Below are positions 8,918 to 18,507 of a stretch of DNA of 64,000 nt, piece by piece (position 1 is the stretch's first letter; every line of letters begins with the position of its first letter). The stretch is from Sphingomonas sp. R647 (GTDB lineage Bacteria > Pseudomonadota > Alphaproteobacteria > Sphingomonadales > Sphingomonadaceae): contig NZ_JAIQXT010000004.1 in assembly GCF_020177055.1 (NCBI RefSeq), positions 186,001 through 250,000 on the forward strand, written 5' to 3'. Below the pieces are notes generated by a model. It did not search any database, was not told the DNA's origin, and saw only the letters and a program-made list of their open reading frames with translations. The translations under genes were made by a program, and so were the position numbers.

Positions 8918-10749
8918 GCAGCGCGCTTCACATGGAGGAGGATTGCGGTCAACGCCGCGGGTGTGATTCCGCGCACGCGGGCTGCGTCGCCGATCGTGTC
9001 AGGGCGTGCGGTTCCGAGGCGTTCGACCATCTCGTTGGACAGGCCCGGAACTGCGGCATAGTCGAGCGCTGCTGGAATGCGCGTGCCGTCAGCGCGCTGC
9101 ATTGCCGCGGTCTCCTGCGCCTGGCGCTCGAGATAGGGTGCGTAGCGGGCGTCTTCGATCAGCTCGGACAGGATTGCCGGATCGGCGTCACCGGTATCGA
9201 TACCCAGATGTTCGAGGGTGACCGAAGGGAAGCGTAGCCATTCGAAGGCGGTGCGGCGGGCACCATCTTGGGAAACCGGTGCGCCAGCCTGGCCGAGTGC
9301 GTGGGCTGTGCGGGTGTCGTTGAACACCGCGTCTAGGCGAGCGCGTTCGCTGACGCGCGTGGCGATGAACGCGCGACGGTCGGGGCGGAGGCACTGGGCC
9401 GCCTCTCCGAGCGGGGCAAGGCGTGTCTGGGCGTTGTCAGCGCGGAGGTAGAGGCGGTGCTCGGCGCGCGCGGTGAGCATGCGATAGGGTTCGGTCACGC
9501 CCTGTAGCGTGAGGTCGTCTACCATAACGCCGATATAGCTGAGCTCGCGCGGGAAGACGGTGGGCGCGCGGCCGAGGACTGCGGCTGCGGCGTTGATGCC
9601 AGCGACCAGCCCCTGTGCGGCCGCCTCTTCATATCCGGTGGTGCCGTTGATCTGGCCTGCACAATAGAGGCCGGGCAGGTCGCGGCTCTCAAGCTGATGC
9701 GACAGCGCGCGCGGATCGACATGGTCGTATTCGACGGCATAGCCGGGGGTTACGATCTGTGCGCGGTCGAGGCCGGGGATCGAGGCGATCATTGCGGCCT
9801 GGACGTCGGTGGGGAGCGAGGTGGAGAGGCCATTGGGATAGACGAGGTGCGTCGCCAGCCCCTCCGGCTCGAGGAAGATCTGATGGCCGTCGCGGTCGCC
9901 AAAGCGGAAGATCTTGTCCTCGATCGAGGGGCAATAGCGGGGGCCCCCGGCTTCGATCGCGCCGCTGAACAGGGGTGAGCGGTCGAGGCCGCCGCGGATG
10001 ATCTCATGGGTCTCTAGCGTGGTGCGGGTGATCGCGCAGGCGAGTTGGGGGAGGCGAGGTCCCGACGTCATTGGCGACATCCGCCAATCGTCGGCATCGC
10101 TCGGTTGCTCGTCGAGCGCGCCCCAGTCGATCGTGCGGCCATCGATCCGGGGGGGCGTCCCGGTCTTGAGGCGGGTGATGGGGAGGCCGCAATCGCGCAG
10201 TTGAACGCCGAGGGCGGTCGCGGCACGCTCCCCTACCCTGCCACCGGTCTCGCGTTCTTCGCCACGGAAGATGCGGCCGCCGAGGAAGGTACCGCTGGCG
10301 AGGATGACAGCGCGGGCATGCAGCGTGGTGCCGTCGGCAAGCGCGATGCCGGCGATGCGCACGCCCTCCAGGGCGAGGGAGACCGCCTCGCCTTCGACAA
10401 TCTCCAACCCCTGCTGGGCCGCGAGCATCGTCTGGATCGCCGCAGCGTAGCGGACGCGGTCGGCCTGAACGCGCGGACCCTGCACCGCGGGTCCCTTGGA
10501 GCGATTGAGCAGGCGGTAGTGGATCGCGGCGGCGTCGGCGGCGCGGGCAATCAGCCCGTCGAGCGCATCGACTTCGCGGACCAGATGGCCCTTTCCAAGC
10601 CCGCCGATTGCGGGATTGCACGACATGGCCCCGATCATTGCGGAATCGAAGGTGACGAGCGCCGTCCGCGCACCGCAGCGCGCAGCCGCAGCTGCGGCTT
10701 CGGTACCGGCATGGCCGCCGCCGATCACGATCACATCGAACCTGTGCAT
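8914..10749 (-). CDS. mnmG: tRNA uridine 5-carboxymethylaminomethyl modification enzyme MnmG
   Basis: MnmG/GidA (611 residues) works with MnmE to install the cmnm5 group on wobble uridine 34 of certain tRNAs, using FAD, NADH and methylene-tetrahydrofolate. The dinucleotide motif [11 protein letters not shown] begins at residue 9. [12 protein letters not shown] and TGTPPRI are signature segments, and the C-terminal helical MnmE-binding domain is complete. ATG 10749 was chosen because the protein starts [12 protein letters not shown]; the in-frame extension upstream overlaps mnmE. The stop overlaps the rsmG start. Confidence 0.97.
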   Translation of the reverse strand: MHRFDVIVIGGGHAGTEAAAAAARCGARTALVTFDSAMIGAMSCNPAIGGLGKGHLVREVDALDGLIARAADAAAIHYRLLNRSKGPAVQGPRVQADRVRYAAAIQTMLAAQQGLEIVEGEAVSLALEGVRIAGIALADGTTLHARAVILASGTFLGGRIFRGEERETGGRVGERAATALGVQLRDCGLPITRLKTGTPPRIDGRTIDWGALDEQPSDADDWRMSPMTSGPRLPQLACAITRTTLETHEIIRGGLDRSPLFSGAIEAGGPRYCPSIEDKIFRFGDRDGHQIFLEPEGLATHLVYPNGLSTSLPTDVQAAMIASIPGLDRAQIVTPGYAVEYDHVDPRALSHQLESRDLPGLYCAGQINGTTGYEEAAAQGLVAGINAAAAVLGRAPTVFPRELSYIGVMVDDLTLQGVTEPYRMLTARAEHRLYLRADNAQTRLAPLGEAAQCLRPDRRAFIATRVSERARLDAVFNDTRTAHALGQAGAPVSQDGARRTAFEWLRFPSVTLEHLGIDTGDADPAILSELIEDARYAPYLERQAQETAAMQRADGTRIPAALDYAAVPGLSNEMVERLGTARPDTIGDAARVRGITPAALTAILLHVKRAA

Positions 10750-10788
10750 GGCTGTCGCATAGCCCCGCGCGGGGGTCAGGTCAAAAGC

Positions 10789-10802
10789 GTTCCACGTGGA
10801 AC
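10789..10802. other. parS-like site 3 (GTTCCACGTGGAAC)
   Basis: A perfect 14-bp palindrome in the 55-nt gap between mnmE and mnmG, identical to site 1. Being intergenic, it is not constrained by coding. Confidence 0.8.
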
Positions 10803-10804
10803 AC

Positions 10805-12100
10805 TCACTTGCCGATGCAGAAGCGTCCGAACAAGGCGTCGAGCATCGCCTCGACATCCGCCGCGCCGGTGATGCGATGGAACGCCCGCAGCGCCGCGCG
10901 CAGTTCCTCGGCGGCGAGCAGCAACTCATCCTGCGCGGCGGCAGCGTGCAATGCGACAGCGGACTGCTCTGCGAGCGAGCGCTGCCGGATGTTCAGTGCG
11001 ACGCTGTCGGAAGGGGGAAGCAACGCGGCGGAGAGCGCCGCGATGGCATTCCACAGGGCTTCAACCCCCTGCCCCGTCTCCGCCGACACGGACAGGCGAT
11101 CGGTGGCGCCCGCCTCCCGTCCGGGTGCGTCGGCACGAGGATAAATCAGGAGATGTGACAGGTCCGCCAATTCGGTGGGCAATGGCGCATCGTCGAGCCA
11201 CAGGACGAGGTCAGCGCTCTCGATCGCGGACCGGGCGCGGGCAATGCCGATCTCCTCGACGATATCCGCAGGTGCGGCGTGGAGGCCGGCGGTGTCGGTC
11301 AGCAGATAGGCAATGCCGTCACGCATCACCGGGACCTCGATCCGGTCGCGCGTCGTTCCTGCCAGCGGCGAGACGATTGCCGCCTCACGTCCGGCCAGCG
11401 CGTTAAGCAAGGTCGATTTGCCAGCATTGGGTTGTCCCGCCAGCACGATACGGATGCCATCGCGAATGCGTTCGACCGGCGGCTGCGCGGTTACAGCCTC
11501 GATCTCCGCCGCGAGTGTCAACGCGTCGCGCTGCACGGTAGTGAGAACATCGCCCTCGCCCGCCACATCATCCTCATCGGCATGATCGAGCATTGCCTCG
11601 ACCAGCGCCGAGAGACGCAGGGCGCGCGCCGCCCACGCGTCGATCCGCGCGCGAACGCCGCCCTCGGCGGCGCGCAGCGCGGTGCGGCGCTGCATTTCGG
11701 TTTCGGCGGCGAGCAGGTCGCCCAGGCCCTCGGCTTCGGTCAGGTCGATACGGCCGTTGGTCAGCGCGCGGCGGGTGAACTCGCCGGGTTCGGCGCCGCG
11801 CAGTCCCGGGCTTGCCGCCAGCGCTGCCTCAACCGCGCGCACTACGGCGCGACCACCGTGAAGGTGCAACTCAGCAAGATCCTCGCCGGTCGCCGTCGCG
11901 GGGCCGGGGAAAACGAGCACCAGCGCGCGGTCGAGCGCTTCGCCATCATGCCGCAGGGTCCGCAGCGATGCGCGACGCGGTGACGGGAGCTCACCCGCCA
12001 GCCGCGTCACCGCCGCGAATGCCTCAGGGCCGGAAATGCGGATAACCGCGATGCCGGCGGGCGGTGCCCCGCTCGACAGCGCGAAGATCGTGTCGCTCAC
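10805..12100 (-). CDS. mnmE: tRNA modification GTPase MnmE
   Basis: MnmE/TrmE (431 residues) is the GTPase partner of MnmG. It has an N-terminal tetrahydrofolate-binding domain, a helical domain and an inserted G domain with GQPNAGKST (about 220-228) and DTAGLH (about 270). It ends in the invariant CIGK, whose cysteine is family-specific. Translation starts at GTG 12100, overlapping the upstream DUF6489 stop as GTGA. Confidence 0.97.
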   Translation of the reverse strand: MSDTIFALSSGAPPAGIAVIRISGPEAFAAVTRLAGELPSPRRASLRTLRHDGEALDRALVLVFPGPATATGEDLAELHLHGGRAVVRAVEAALAASPGLRGAEPGEFTRRALTNGRIDLTEAEGLGDLLAAETEMQRRTALRAAEGGVRARIDAWAARALRLSALVEAMLDHADEDDVAGEGDVLTTVQRDALTLAAEIEAVTAQPPVERIRDGIRIVLAGQPNAGKSTLLNALAGREAAIVSPLAGTTRDRIEVPVMRDGIAYLLTDTAGLHAAPADIVEEIGIARARSAIESADLVLWLDDAPLPTELADLSHLLIYPRADAPGREAGATDRLSVSAETGQGVEALWNAIAALSAALLPPSDSVALNIRQRSLAEQSAVALHAAAAQDELLLAAEELRAALRAFHRITGAADVEAMLDALFGRFCIGK

Positions 12101-12336
12101 TCGCTGCCGCTACGCTTGCCCATATCGAACATGCCGCGCCAGAAGTTCATCCCCGCCTCACCCATCGGGGTCCAGCTCTTCATCATATTCTCGAGCAGCT
12201 CGGGATTGACCCCGCCCTTGTCGATCGAATCGATCATCATCTGGATGTAGCGGTCATGGACCGGGGTGAAATCGGGCAGGCCCATCGCACGGCGCGCCTC
12301 TTCGGGGGTGCAGTCGACCTCGACATTGATCTTCAT
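12097..12336 (-). CDS. DUF6489 family protein
   Basis: A 79-residue protein beginning MKINVEVDCTPEEARR, with a helical second half (WTPMGEAGMNFWRGMFD). I recognise it as a small alphaproteobacterial family whose members sit just upstream of mnmE; its function is unknown. Sequence in the second half recalls polyhydroxyalkanoate granule-associated helices, but this is weak. ATG 12336 has GGAG 8 nt upstream; a longer in-frame reading lacks a ribosome binding site. Confidence 0.75.
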   Translation of the reverse strand: MKINVEVDCTPEEARRAMGLPDFTPVHDRYIQMMIDSIDKGGVNPELLENMMKSWTPMGEAGMNFWRGMFDMGKRSGSE

Positions 12337-12386
12337 ACCGTCTTCTCCACTTGAGCCCGAAGCATCCCCTGCCCTACGCTCAGCCC

Positions 12387-12851
12387 ATGTATGCGCGCGA
12401 CCATGCCCTGATCGCAACGCCCATCGGCCTGATCCGGATCGAAGGGGATGAAAGCATGGTGCTGCGCGTGACATTGGGCGGCGACGCGCCGCCGCTGGCC
12501 GGAGCAACCGATCCCGTTCGGGCGGCCTGTGAACAGATTCACGCCTATTTCGCGGGCGATCTCAAGGCTTTCGACCTGCCACTCCCGGCCATCGCCTCAG
12601 CGCGCGGACGCGACCTGCGCGCCGGGCTGGTTGCGCTCGGCTATGGCGAGACCGCGAGCTATGGCGAACTAGCGAAAAGGTTGGGGTCCGGCGCGCGTGC
12701 GATCGGGCAGCTGTGCGCACGCAATCCGCTTCCCGTCATCATTCCATGCCACAGGGTGACCGCTGCCGGCGGCGCGCTGGGGAGTTATTCCGCGGGCGAT
12801 GGCCCCGCCACCAAGCAATGGCTGCTCGATCACGAGCAGCGCCACCGCTGA
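12387..12851 (+). CDS. Methylated-DNA-protein cysteine methyltransferase
   Basis: A 154-residue single-domain repair protein that removes O6-alkyl groups from guanine by transfer to its own cysteine. The active site is IPCHRV (Cys121), followed by the usual GALGSYSAG segment, and the helix-turn-helix region contains YGELAKRLGSGARAIGQ. The fourth residue of that last element departs from the usual A-R-A-V-G-x-A-x reading only slightly. ATG 12387 was preferred to an upstream TTG. It corresponds to Ogt-type enzymes without the Ada N-domain. Confidence 0.88.
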   Translation: MYARDHALIATPIGLIRIEGDESMVLRVTLGGDAPPLAGATDPVRAACEQIHAYFAGDLKAFDLPLPAIASARGRDLRAGLVALGYGETASYGELAKRLGSGARAIGQLCARNPLPVIIPCHRVTAAGGALGSYSAGDGPATKQWLLDHEQRHR

Positions 12852-12865
12852 CCAAGGAGAGTTTC

Positions 12866-13558
12866 ATGCCGACTATCGAAATCGACGCTATCGACGGAAG
12901 CGGCAGCTTCGCCGCCTATCGTGCAGATCCCGAGGGCACCCCGCGTGGCGCGATCGTCGTGATCCAGGAAATCTTTGGCGTGAACGAAGGCATAAGGCGC
13001 AAATGCGATCATTTCGCGTCGCTCGGCTATGTCGCGTTTGCCCCGGACCTGTTCTGGCGGCTTGAGCCCGGCATCGACCTCGATCCCGATGTCGAAGCGG
13101 AGTTCAAGCAGGCGCTCGACTGGATGGGCAAGTTCGACCAGGACAAGGGCGTCGCCGATATCGAGGCCACGATCCGCGCGGCGCGCGACGCCAGCGGCGG
13201 CAAGGTCGGGGTCACCGGCTATTGCCTCGGCGGTCGCCTCGCCTTCATGACCGCCGCCCGCACCGATAGCGATGCCAGCGTCGGCTATTATGCCGTGGGC
13301 GTCGACGGGCTGCTCGGTGAAAAGCACGCCATCGCCAACCCGCTGATGCTTCACATTGCCGGCGACGATGGGTTCGTCCCCGCCGCGACGCAGCAGGCGA
13401 TGCATGAAGGTCTGGACGATCACCCCAAGGTGACGCTCCACGACTATCCGGGCGAAGACCATGGCTTTGCCACCGAGATGGGCAAGCGCCGATCGGATGC
13501 CGCAGCGCAGCTGGCCGACAGCCGGACCGAAGCGTTCTTTGCCGAACATATCGGCTGA
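12866..13558 (+). CDS. Dienelactone hydrolase family protein
   Basis: A 230-residue alpha/beta hydrolase with the dienelactone hydrolase catalytic triad visible as Cys120 (GYCLGG), Asp167/168 (AGDDGF) and His199 (EDHGF). Family members hydrolyse dienelactone in chloroaromatic degradation, but many act on other esters and nothing here fixes the substrate. AAGGAGA is a good ribosome binding site. The gene follows the alkyltransferase by 14 nt and is closed by a hairpin terminator. Confidence 0.9.
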   Translation: MPTIEIDAIDGSGSFAAYRADPEGTPRGAIVVIQEIFGVNEGIRRKCDHFASLGYVAFAPDLFWRLEPGIDLDPDVEAEFKQALDWMGKFDQDKGVADIEATIRAARDASGGKVGVTGYCLGGRLAFMTAARTDSDASVGYYAVGVDGLLGEKHAIANPLMLHIAGDDGFVPAATQQAMHEGLDDHPKVTLHDYPGEDHGFATEMGKRRSDAAAQLADSRTEAFFAEHIG

Positions 13559-13564
13559 CACGAA

Positions 13565-13600
13565 AAAGGGCGGCATCCTCGCGGACGCCGCCCTTTCCTG
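13565..13600 (+). terminator. Intrinsic terminator after the dienelactone hydrolase gene
   Basis: The arms AAAGGGCGGC (13565-13574) and GCCGCCCTTT (13587-13596) form a 10-bp stem, followed by CCTGTTTTC. The A-rich left flank means it could also stop the convergent terC transcript. Confidence 0.75.
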
Positions 13601-13616
13601 TTTTCAGATCAATGCC

Positions 13617-14294
13617 TTAGCGGAAAAGCTGAAGCAGCCCCACATCCTGATCGGTGATCCCGGTATAGATCATCGACCCGGCGACATAGACGATCACCAG
13701 CAGACCGATCCACGCGATCCAGCGGAAGCGTTCGATATATTTGGCGATGATGTTCGCCGCGACGCCCATCAGCGCGACTGCGATGACCAGGCCGACCATC
13801 AGGATGCCCGGATGGTCGCGCGCCGCCCCTGCGACCGCGAGAACGTTGTCGAGGCTCATCGAGACGTCGGCGACGGCCACTGCCCAGGCGGCGCCGGCAA
13901 AGCTCTTGGCCGGCTTCAGGCCCGAATGCTCGTCGCCCGCAATTTCGGGCGAACCGGCGCTTTCGCCGCCATGGCCGATCTCACGCCACATCTTCCACGC
14001 TACCCACAGCAGCAGCACGCCGCCGGCGAAGATCAGGCCGACGATCGCCATCAGCTGCGTCACCACCAGCGCAAAGCCGATGCGCAGCACCAGCGCGGCG
14101 ATGATGCCGATCAGGATGACCTTCTTGCGCTGATCCGCAGGCAGACCCGCAGCAAGCGCACCGATGACGATCGCATTGTCGCCCGCAAGGACGATGTCGA
14201 TCAAAATGACCTGGCCGAATGCCAGCCAGGCGGACCCGCTGCCCGAGAACAGGCCGGCGAAGTCGGCGACGATATGGCCCCAGATTTCCTGCAT
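13617..14294 (-). CDS. TerC family integral membrane protein
   Basis: A 225-residue polytopic protein with about seven hydrophobic segments and the acidic intramembrane signatures IDIVLAGDNAIVIG and ADVSMSLDNVLAVAG, which are repeated halves of the TerC fold. TerC/YjbE relatives are linked to manganese export during exoenzyme metalation and to tellurite resistance. ATG 14294 has AGGGA upstream; an earlier TTG (14327) lacks one. It ends next to the hairpin that closes the hydrolase gene on the opposite strand. Confidence 0.9.
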   Translation of the reverse strand: MQEIWGHIVADFAGLFSGSGSAWLAFGQVILIDIVLAGDNAIVIGALAAGLPADQRKKVILIGIIAALVLRIGFALVVTQLMAIVGLIFAGGVLLLWVAWKMWREIGHGGESAGSPEIAGDEHSGLKPAKSFAGAAWAVAVADVSMSLDNVLAVAGAARDHPGILMVGLVIAVALMGVAANIIAKYIERFRWIAWIGLLVIVYVAGSMIYTGITDQDVGLLQLFR

Positions 14295-14403
14295 GGATTT
14301 CCCTGTTTGATTGTTGGTGACGGACAAAGCCGTTCACCATCGCGCGGTCAAGCCCGCGCGGGATCAACGTTGCGGCGGGTGAAGCGTTTCACCCGCAAAA
14401 TGC

Positions 14404-14430
14404 GAACGGCGCGGCCATAACGACCGCGCC
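14404..14430 (-). terminator. Putative terminator of rho
   Basis: Arms GGCGCGG (14408-14414) and CCGCGCC (14424-14430) form a 7-bp stem which, read on the minus strand, is followed by GTTCGCATTTTG. A second hairpin with 9-bp arms (14375-14383 and 14388-14396) lies just beyond. Confidence 0.5.
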
Positions 14431-14457
14431 GCCGCGTAAACAACGATCTGCCCGCGT

Positions 14458-15714
14458 TTACTGGTTCATGCTGTCGAAGAAGTCTTCGTTGGTCTTCGAA
14501 TCCTTCATCTTGTCGAGCAGGAACTCCATCGCGTCGGTGGTGCCCATCTGCATGAGGATGCGGCGCAGGACCCACATTTTCGACAGGGTCGGCTTGTCGA
14601 GCAGCAGCTCTTCCTTGCGCGTGCCGGACTTGCCGACATCGAGCGCCGGGAAGATGCGCTTGTCCGCCACCTTGCGGTCGAGGACGATTTCGGAGTTGCC
14701 GGTGCCCTTGAACTCTTCGAAGATCACTTCGTCCATGCGGCTGCCGGTATCGATCAGCGCGGTGGCGATGATCGAGAGCGAACCGCCCTCCTCAATATTG
14801 CGCGCGGCGCCGAAGAAGCGCTTGGGACGCTGGAGCGCGTTGGCGTCGACACCGCCGGTCAGCACCTTGCCCGAGCTTGGGACCACGGTGTTGTAAGCAC
14901 GGCCGAGGCGGGTGATCGAGTCGAGCAGGATGACGACATCCTTTTTGTGCTCAACCAGGCGCTTGGCCTTCTCGATCACCATTTCAGCGACGGCGACGTG
15001 ACGCGTGGCGGGTTCGTCGAAGGTCGAGCTGACCACCTCGCCCTTCACGCTGCGCTGCATGTCGGTGACTTCCTCGGGGCGTTCGTCGATCAGCAGGACG
15101 AGCAGGAAGATTTCGGGGTGGTTGTCGGTGATCGCCTTGGCGATGTTCTGCAGCATCACCGTCTTGCCGACGCGCGGCGGCGCGACGATCAGCGTGCGCT
15201 GGCCCTTGCCCTGCGGCGAGACGATGTCGATGACACGCGCCGACTTGTCCTTTTGCGTCGGATCGGCCGGGTCGAGCGTCAGCTTGCTGTCGGGATAGAG
15301 CGGCGTGAGGTTGTCGAAATTGACGCGGTGGCGGACGACGTCGGGGTCGTCGAAATTGACGCTGACCAGCTTGGTCAGGGCAAAATAGCGCTCGCCATCC
15401 TTGGGCGCGCGGATCTCGCCTTCGACCGTGTCGCCGGTGCGCAGGCCGAATTTGCGGACCTGATTGGGCGAAACGTAAATGTCGTCGGGGCCAGCGAGAT
15501 AGTTCGACTGCGGGCTGCGCAGGAAGCCGAAGCCATCGGTGAGCACCTCGATCGTGCCCTCACCCATGATCAGCTCGCCATTCTCGGCCTGAGCCTTAAG
15601 GATGGCGAACATCAAATCCTGCTTGCGCAGCGTCGAAGCGCTCTCGACGCCGAGTTCCTCGGCCATCGTCACCAGTTCGGCGGGCGCGGTTTTCTTCAAA
15701 TCTTTTAAGTGCAT
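14458..15714 (-). CDS. rho: Transcription termination factor Rho
   Basis: The hexameric RNA-DNA helicase that ends transcription of untranslated RNA (418 residues). It has an N-terminal helical domain, a cold-shock-type RNA-binding domain with DGFGFLRS (about 60-67), a Walker A APPRVGKT near residue 180, [12 protein letters not shown] and the C-terminal hexamer region. It starts MHLKDLKK, typical of alphaproteobacteria. It stands alone, behind a promoter in the hemJ-rho gap. Confidence 0.98.
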   Translation of the reverse strand: MHLKDLKKTAPAELVTMAEELGVESASTLRKQDLMFAILKAQAENGELIMGEGTIEVLTDGFGFLRSPQSNYLAGPDDIYVSPNQVRKFGLRTGDTVEGEIRAPKDGERYFALTKLVSVNFDDPDVVRHRVNFDNLTPLYPDSKLTLDPADPTQKDKSARVIDIVSPQGKGQRTLIVAPPRVGKTVMLQNIAKAITDNHPEIFLLVLLIDERPEEVTDMQRSVKGEVVSSTFDEPATRHVAVAEMVIEKAKRLVEHKKDVVILLDSITRLGRAYNTVVPSSGKVLTGGVDANALQRPKRFFGAARNIEEGGSLSIIATALIDTGSRMDEVIFEEFKGTGNSEIVLDRKVADKRIFPALDVGKSGTRKEELLLDKPTLSKMWVLRRILMQMGTTDAMEFLLDKMKDSKTNEDFFDSMNQ

Positions 15715-15835
15715 GGGAGAAGTCCGTCTGGCGATCGCTGCAGGGTTTTCGGGCGTTTGGACGCGCGGGAGGCGATGGCTTGAGGAAAAAAGGAGGGACG
15801 CCGGGCCGCCGCCAGAACGGCGACGCGACCATAGC

Positions 15836-15864
15836 GGATTAGGATTCGCCCTCCATCAAGTCAA
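15836..15864 (-). promoter_or_regulatory. Candidate promoter of rho
   Basis: On the minus strand TTGACT (15864-15859) and TAATCC (15841-15836) are separated by 17 nt, leaving a leader of about 120 nt before rho. A long leader fits the known autoregulation of rho, but that is inference here. Confidence 0.45.
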
Positions 15865-15868
15865 GCGA

Positions 15869-16324
15869 TCAGAACGGACGCACCACCGCGAGGATCACGA
15901 TCAGCGCGACGAAGATCGCCGGGATCTCATTGGCGAGGCGCAGCTGCTTGCTGGTCAGCGGCCCCTGCCCCGCCGTCAGCTTCTTCGAATAGCCGATCGC
16001 CCAGCCATGATAGCCCGAGAGGAGCAGGACGAGCAGCAGCTTGGCGTGGAGCCAGCCGAGGCCCGACCCGCCTTCTAGCAAGCCGAGATTGACCGCTAGC
16101 GCGAGGCCAAGGACCCAGACGATTATCAGCGACGGTGTGAGGATGACGCGGCGCAATTTGGCTTCGCGTTCGGCCCATGCTTTCGCCTGCACCGGATCGG
16201 CCAGCGCCTCCTGATGGTGGACGAGGTAGCGCGGCAGGATGAACAGGCCGGCCATCCAGAAGATGACGAAGATGACGTGCGCGGCCTTCATCCACAGCCA
16301 GGCATTGCCCAGAAATCCGCTCAT
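15869..16324 (-). CDS. hemJ: Protoporphyrinogen IX oxidase HemJ
   Basis: A 151-residue membrane protein with four hydrophobic helices and the HemJ signature WMKAAHVIFVIFWMAGLF near the N-terminus, whose histidine is conserved. HemJ oxidises protoporphyrinogen IX to protoporphyrin IX in bacteria that lack HemG and HemY. Its start overlaps the hemE stop (ATGA), so two consecutive or nearby heme-synthesis steps are cotranslated. Confidence 0.9.
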   Translation of the reverse strand: MSGFLGNAWLWMKAAHVIFVIFWMAGLFILPRYLVHHQEALADPVQAKAWAEREAKLRRVILTPSLIIVWVLGLALAVNLGLLEGGSGLGWLHAKLLLVLLLSGYHGWAIGYSKKLTAGQGPLTSKQLRLANEIPAIFVALIVILAVVRPF

Positions 16325-17349
16325 GCGTGCGTGCCCCTCACGATGCCGATCAGCTGTTCGACATGGGCGATCGGCGTATCCTGCTGGATGCCGTGGCCCA
16401 GGTTGAAGATATGGGGGCGCTCGCGCAGGGCATCAATGACGCGGGTCACCGCTGCCTTGAGCTCCTCCCCGCCGGCGATCAGCGCGAGCGGATCGAGATT
16501 GCCCTGCACCGGCATGCCGGCGGGGAGTTCGCGGTGCGCCCAAACGGGATCAACGGTTTCATCGAGGCCGATCGCGTCGACCCCGGTTTCACGGGCATAG
16601 GCGGCGAGCTTGCCGCCGGCGCCCTTGGGGAATCCGATGATCTTGGCGTGCGGGCAGCGGGCGCGCAGGCCGGCGACGATTGCGGCGTTGGGGGCGATCA
16701 CCCAGCGTTCGAATTGCGCAGGGCTAAGCGACCCCGCCCAGCTGTCGAACAGCTGCACCGCCTCGACCCCCGCCTCGATCTGCTTGGCGAGATAGTCGAT
16801 CGACATGGCGACGATCGCGTCGATAATCGCCTGAAACGCGCCCGGATCGGCATAGGCCATGCGGCGCGTCTCGCTCTGGTCGCGACTCCCCTGCCCGGCG
16901 ACCATGTACGTCGCGTTGGTCCAGGGACTTCCTGCAAAGCCCAGAAACGTCACCTCAGGCGGCAAAGCGGCGGCGACGCGGGTCACGGTGCCATAGACCG
17001 GGTCGAGCCGCTGTGGGGCCGCTGTGAGGCTTTCCAGGGCATGATCGACCAGCTTGGGGGCAAGGCGTGGCCCCTCCCCCGCCTCGAACCACAGATCCTG
17101 GCCGAGTGCGTGGGGCACGACGAGGATGTCCGAGAACAGGATCGCGCCGTCGAAGCCGAAGCGGCGGATTGGTTGAAGCGTGACCTCAGCCGCGGCGTCG
17201 CTGTCGTTGACCAGTTCGAGGAAGCCGCCCTTCTCCGCCCGGAGTGCGCGATATTCGGGGAGATAGCGGCCTGCCTGACGCATGAGCCACATGGGGGGCG
17301 CATCGACGCGTTCCCCTGACAGCACTCGGAGTAGATTTTTGGGAGTCAC
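16321..17349 (-). CDS. hemE: Uroporphyrinogen decarboxylase
   Basis: HemE (342 residues) converts uroporphyrinogen III to coproporphyrinogen III in heme synthesis. The N-terminal WLMRQAGRYLPEYR (about 22-35) carries the substrate-binding arginines; GFAGSPWT and GHGI are further signatures. It starts with GTG (MTPKNLLRVL) at the edge of the putative origin. In Caulobacter the replication origin also directly abuts hemE. Confidence 0.97.
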   Translation of the reverse strand: MTPKNLLRVLSGERVDAPPMWLMRQAGRYLPEYRALRAEKGGFLELVNDSDAAAEVTLQPIRRFGFDGAILFSDILVVPHALGQDLWFEAGEGPRLAPKLVDHALESLTAAPQRLDPVYGTVTRVAAALPPEVTFLGFAGSPWTNATYMVAGQGSRDQSETRRMAYADPGAFQAIIDAIVAMSIDYLAKQIEAGVEAVQLFDSWAGSLSPAQFERWVIAPNAAIVAGLRARCPHAKIIGFPKGAGGKLAAYARETGVDAIGLDETVDPVWAHRELPAGMPVQGNLDPLALIAGGEELKAAVTRVIDALRERPHIFNLGHGIQQDTPIAHVEQLIGIVRGTHA

Positions 17350-17670
17350 CGGACCGCTCGTCTCTCAACAAAAGAAAGAAATAAGATTCTAATAGACTGT
17401 AGATGTTAGTTGGCGCGTGGATGCTGGGGCTTAGGCGTTCATGCCCATTCTGCCAACAGATTGACCGCGCTGACTCACGCGATTCCACGGCGATTCGATT
17501 CAACCGTCCACATTATCCACAGGCTGTGCGCAGGATCGCCGCGCTGTGGAGCCGGCTGTGGATGAATGACCCGGAGCGTGGATGGACTCCCCCGCTTGGC
17601 GGGTCCGGCGGGTTGCGCTAGCGATTTCCCCCATGTTTTCCACAGATCCGTCCAGACAGGGCATTTTCGG
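17350..17670. other. Candidate chromosomal replication origin (oriC)
   Basis: This 321-nt region lies between divergent hemE and ppsR. It has a perfect DnaA box TTATCCACA (17513-17521), a TTTTCCACA box (17636-17644) and a one-mismatch reverse box TGTGGATGA (17557-17565). The segment 17361-17410 is AT-rich (14 G/C in 50 nt), suiting an unwinding element. Caulobacter's origin lies between hemE and the RP001 homologue, as I recall, and RP001 belongs to the ppsR family. No CtrA TTAA-N7-TTAA site was found. Confidence 0.75.
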
Positions 17671-18507
17671 GTGAAATTGCACCTGCATCTCCTCTCCGAC
17701 TCCACCGGCGAGACGCTGGAGAATATCGCCAAGGCCGCGCTCGCGCAGTTCGATGATGTCGAGGTGCTGCGCCATTTCTGGCCGATGGTGCGCAGCGAAA
17801 CGCATCTTGAGCGCATTCTGGCCGAGATTGCGCAAAATCCGGGGCTGGTGATCTTCACGCTGGTGAACCCTGAGATCCGCCGCCAGCTCGAGACGCGGTG
17901 CCGCGCGATCGGGTTGCCTGCCGTGGCGCCGCTCGATCCGGTCAACCATGCGCTGTCCAACCTGCTGGGGCAGGAGATGAAGGCGCGGCCGGGGCGGCAG
18001 CATATGCTCGATGCCGCCTATTTTGCGCGGGTCGATGCGATCCAGTTCACGATTGCGCATGACGATGGCGTCAACTGGGAGAATTGGGAGGAGGCCGACA
18101 TCGTGCTCGCCGGCGTGTCGCGCACGTCGAAGACGCCGACATCGATCTATCTCGCCAATCGCGGGCTCAAGGTTGCCAACATCCCGATCGTGCCGCAATC
18201 GCCGCCGCCCGACCTGCTGTATCGCCTCAAAAACCCGATGGTGGTCGGGCTGACCACCAGTCCCGAGCGCCTGATCCAAGTGCGGCGCAACCGGCTGCTC
18301 GCGCTCAACCAGCAGGATGAGACCAGCTATATCGAGCAGGAAGCCGTGCAGAAGGAGGTCGCCTATGCCCGGCGCATGTTCGCCGACAATGGCTGGCCGG
18401 TGATCGACGTGACGCGGCGGTCGATCGAGGAAACCGCGGCGGCGATCATCACCATGTCGAACGAGCGCGCGACCGCGGCGGCGCGGCATCCGGATTCCAT
18501 GGCATGA
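17671..18507 (+). CDS. ppsR: PEP synthase / pyruvate phosphate dikinase regulatory protein
   Basis: A DUF299-family bifunctional kinase and pyrophosphorylase (278 residues) that switches PEP synthase or PPDK off and on by ADP-dependent threonine phosphorylation. The P-loop GVSRTSKT is at residues 148-155, and LLSDSTGETLE near the N-terminus is the family signature. GTG 17671 was chosen because conserved sequence begins there; the 35 in-frame residues upstream would run through the putative origin and its DnaA box. Confidence 0.9.
   Translation: MKLHLHLLSDSTGETLENIAKAALAQFDDVEVLRHFWPMVRSETHLERILAEIAQNPGLVIFTLVNPEIRRQLETRCRAIGLPAVAPLDPVNHALSNLLGQEMKARPGRQHMLDAAYFARVDAIQFTIAHDDGVNWENWEEADIVLAGVSRTSKTPTSIYLANRGLKVANIPIVPQSPPPDLLYRLKNPMVVGLTTSPERLIQVRRNRLLALNQQDETSYIEQEAVQKEVAYARRMFADNGWPVIDVTRRSIEETAAAIITMSNERATAAARHPDSMA

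Noticed and set aside
17401..17460. CtrA-type sites in the putative origin
   Set aside because: No TTAA-N7-TTAA or close variant was found; only isolated TTAG words occur.
17566..17670. A longer ppsR starting at ATG 17566
   Set aside because: The additional 35 residues show no similarity to the family and would be encoded by the DnaA-box region.
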